Of a stretch of 64,000 nucleotides of DNA, positions 63,581 through 64,000 are shown in pieces. Source of the stretch: an uncultured Alphaproteobacteria bacterium (GTDB lineage Bacteria > Pseudomonadota > Alphaproteobacteria > HIMB59 > GCA-002718135); assembly GCA_902514875.1 (NCBI GenBank), contig CABXSY010000003.1, positions 44,364 through 108,363 of the forward strand, written 5' to 3'. A program made the translations under genes and the position numbers. A model generated the notes under the pieces. It searched no databases. It was given only the letters and a program-made list of their open reading frames with translations, and had not been told where the DNA came from. Position 1 is the first letter of the stretch; every line of letters starts with the position of its first letter.

Positions 63581-64000
63581 TAGTATTACTGAAAAATCTC
63601 CTGCAAAAATAAATTTATTTCTTAAAATTTTAAATCGAAGAGAAGATAATTATCATAATATTAGAACAGGTATAACCAGTATTAATTTATGTGATGAAAT
63701 AGAAATAAAGCAAAGCAATCAATTCAATGTTGAATACAAGGGAGCATTTGCTCCAGAAAATAATATATTTGATGATTGTATTATAAAAAAAATATTTAGT
63801 TTTTTGAATATTTCACCTCCAAACATTTCATTTTCAATTACAAAAAACTTTCCCTATCAAGCTGGTTTGGGTTCTGCATCTTCAAATGCAGCAACGGTAA
63901 TAAAGATCCTAGAAAATCTAGAAATTATTAATAAAAAAAATATTTTTGAGTATACAGATTTAGGTTCGGATATTCCTTTCTTTCTTAATCAACACGATAG
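63573..64000 (+). CDS. ispE: 4-diphosphocytidyl-2-C-methyl-D-erythritol kinase, 3' end cut by window
   Basis: The frame opens at ATG 63573, overlapping the TPR stop, and stays open to the window end (142 codons). SPAKINLFLKI near residue 8, the GHMP ATP loop GLGSASSNAA near 105 and GSDIPFFL near 130 identify IspE, which phosphorylates CDP-methylerythritol in isoprenoid synthesis. GHMP kinases of this kind are about 280-300 aa, so roughly half is present. Confidence 0.92.
   Translation, partial: MDNSITEKSPAKINLFLKILNRREDNYHNIRTGITSINLCDEIEIKQSNQFNVEYKGAFAPENNIFDDCIIKKIFSFLNISPPNISFSITKNFPYQAGLGSASSNAATVIKILENLEIINKKNIFEYTDLGSDIPFFLNQHD

Noticed and set aside
1..64000. tRNA, rRNA, insertion sequences, prophage or attachment sites
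   Set aside because: Gaps are nearly all under 150 bp; none shows a cloverleaf or CCA end, transposase, integrase or terminal repeats.

Overview
The window is visibly AT-rich, gene-dense and has very short intergenic gaps, as in a streamlined, probably marine, alphaproteobacterium. Support for that class: an F0 ATP synthase set with separate b and b' genes and no F1 genes beside it; a CcrM-type GANTC methyltransferase; and the run mutY / DUF721 / dsbA-like / smc. A SAR11-like or AEGEAN-169/HIMB59-like lineage is my inference, not proven. I see no rRNA, tRNA, insertion sequence, prophage or CRISPR array. Almost all genes look intact; the two end genes (desaturase and ispE) are cut by the window edges.

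Layout. (1) 1-5885: a tight seven-gene, same-strand cluster of membrane di-iron enzymes (two fatty-acid-desaturase-like, one sterol-desaturase-like), a ferredoxin reductase, a Rieske ferredoxin and two PanB-like proteins that seem to lack most PanB metal ligands. This is the best candidate for an undescribed pathway. (2) 5930-19922: sugar-acid and 2-hydroxyacid catabolism: SMP-30 lactonase, IlvD/Edd dehydratase, rhamnonate-dehydratase-like enolase, PdxA-like dehydrogenase, amidohydrolase lactonase, rhamnose mutarotase, Gfo/Idh oxidoreductase, PhyH dioxygenase, FAD-linked hydroxyacid dehydrogenase, Ldh2-type dehydrogenase, serine hydrolase, DMT transporter and xylulokinase. (3) 19944-30060: housekeeping: yceI, rnhA, thrB, ispH, the F0 operon, a short smc, dsbA-like, DUF721, mutY. 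(4) 30062-41800: a compact purine cluster (purQ, purL, purM, purN, purF, purD, purC, purK, purE, guaB) with three unusual proteins: PurL with an N-terminal PurS-like region, an animal-type PurC, and an IMP dehydrogenase without CBS domains. (5) 41919-57312: a secreted HExxH protein, a GNAT-like protein, a MATE transporter, and a two-partner secretion operon of two large paralogous exoproteins carrying 6 and 12 propeller-like repeats, their outer-membrane transporter, and an orphan periplasmic binding protein. (6) 57309-64000: ccrM with three GANTC sites clustered upstream, a candidate small RNA with an anti-Shine-Dalgarno loop and a UUCG terminator, rnhB, a MoaB/MogA protein, a lytic transglycosylase, a cysteine-free family-4-like uracil-DNA glycosylase, a TPR protein and the start of ispE.

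How it fits together: region 1 has a complete electron chain (NAD(P)H to FAD reductase to Rieske ferredoxin to di-iron oxygenases) next to its likely clients. Region 2 can open lactones, dehydrate aldonic acids and oxidise hydroxyacids. Region 4 makes IMP and then XMP from PRPP except for steps whose genes (purB, purH) are not here. Region 5 encodes surface or secreted proteins. Region 6 has cell-cycle DNA methylation and DNA/RNA repair functions.
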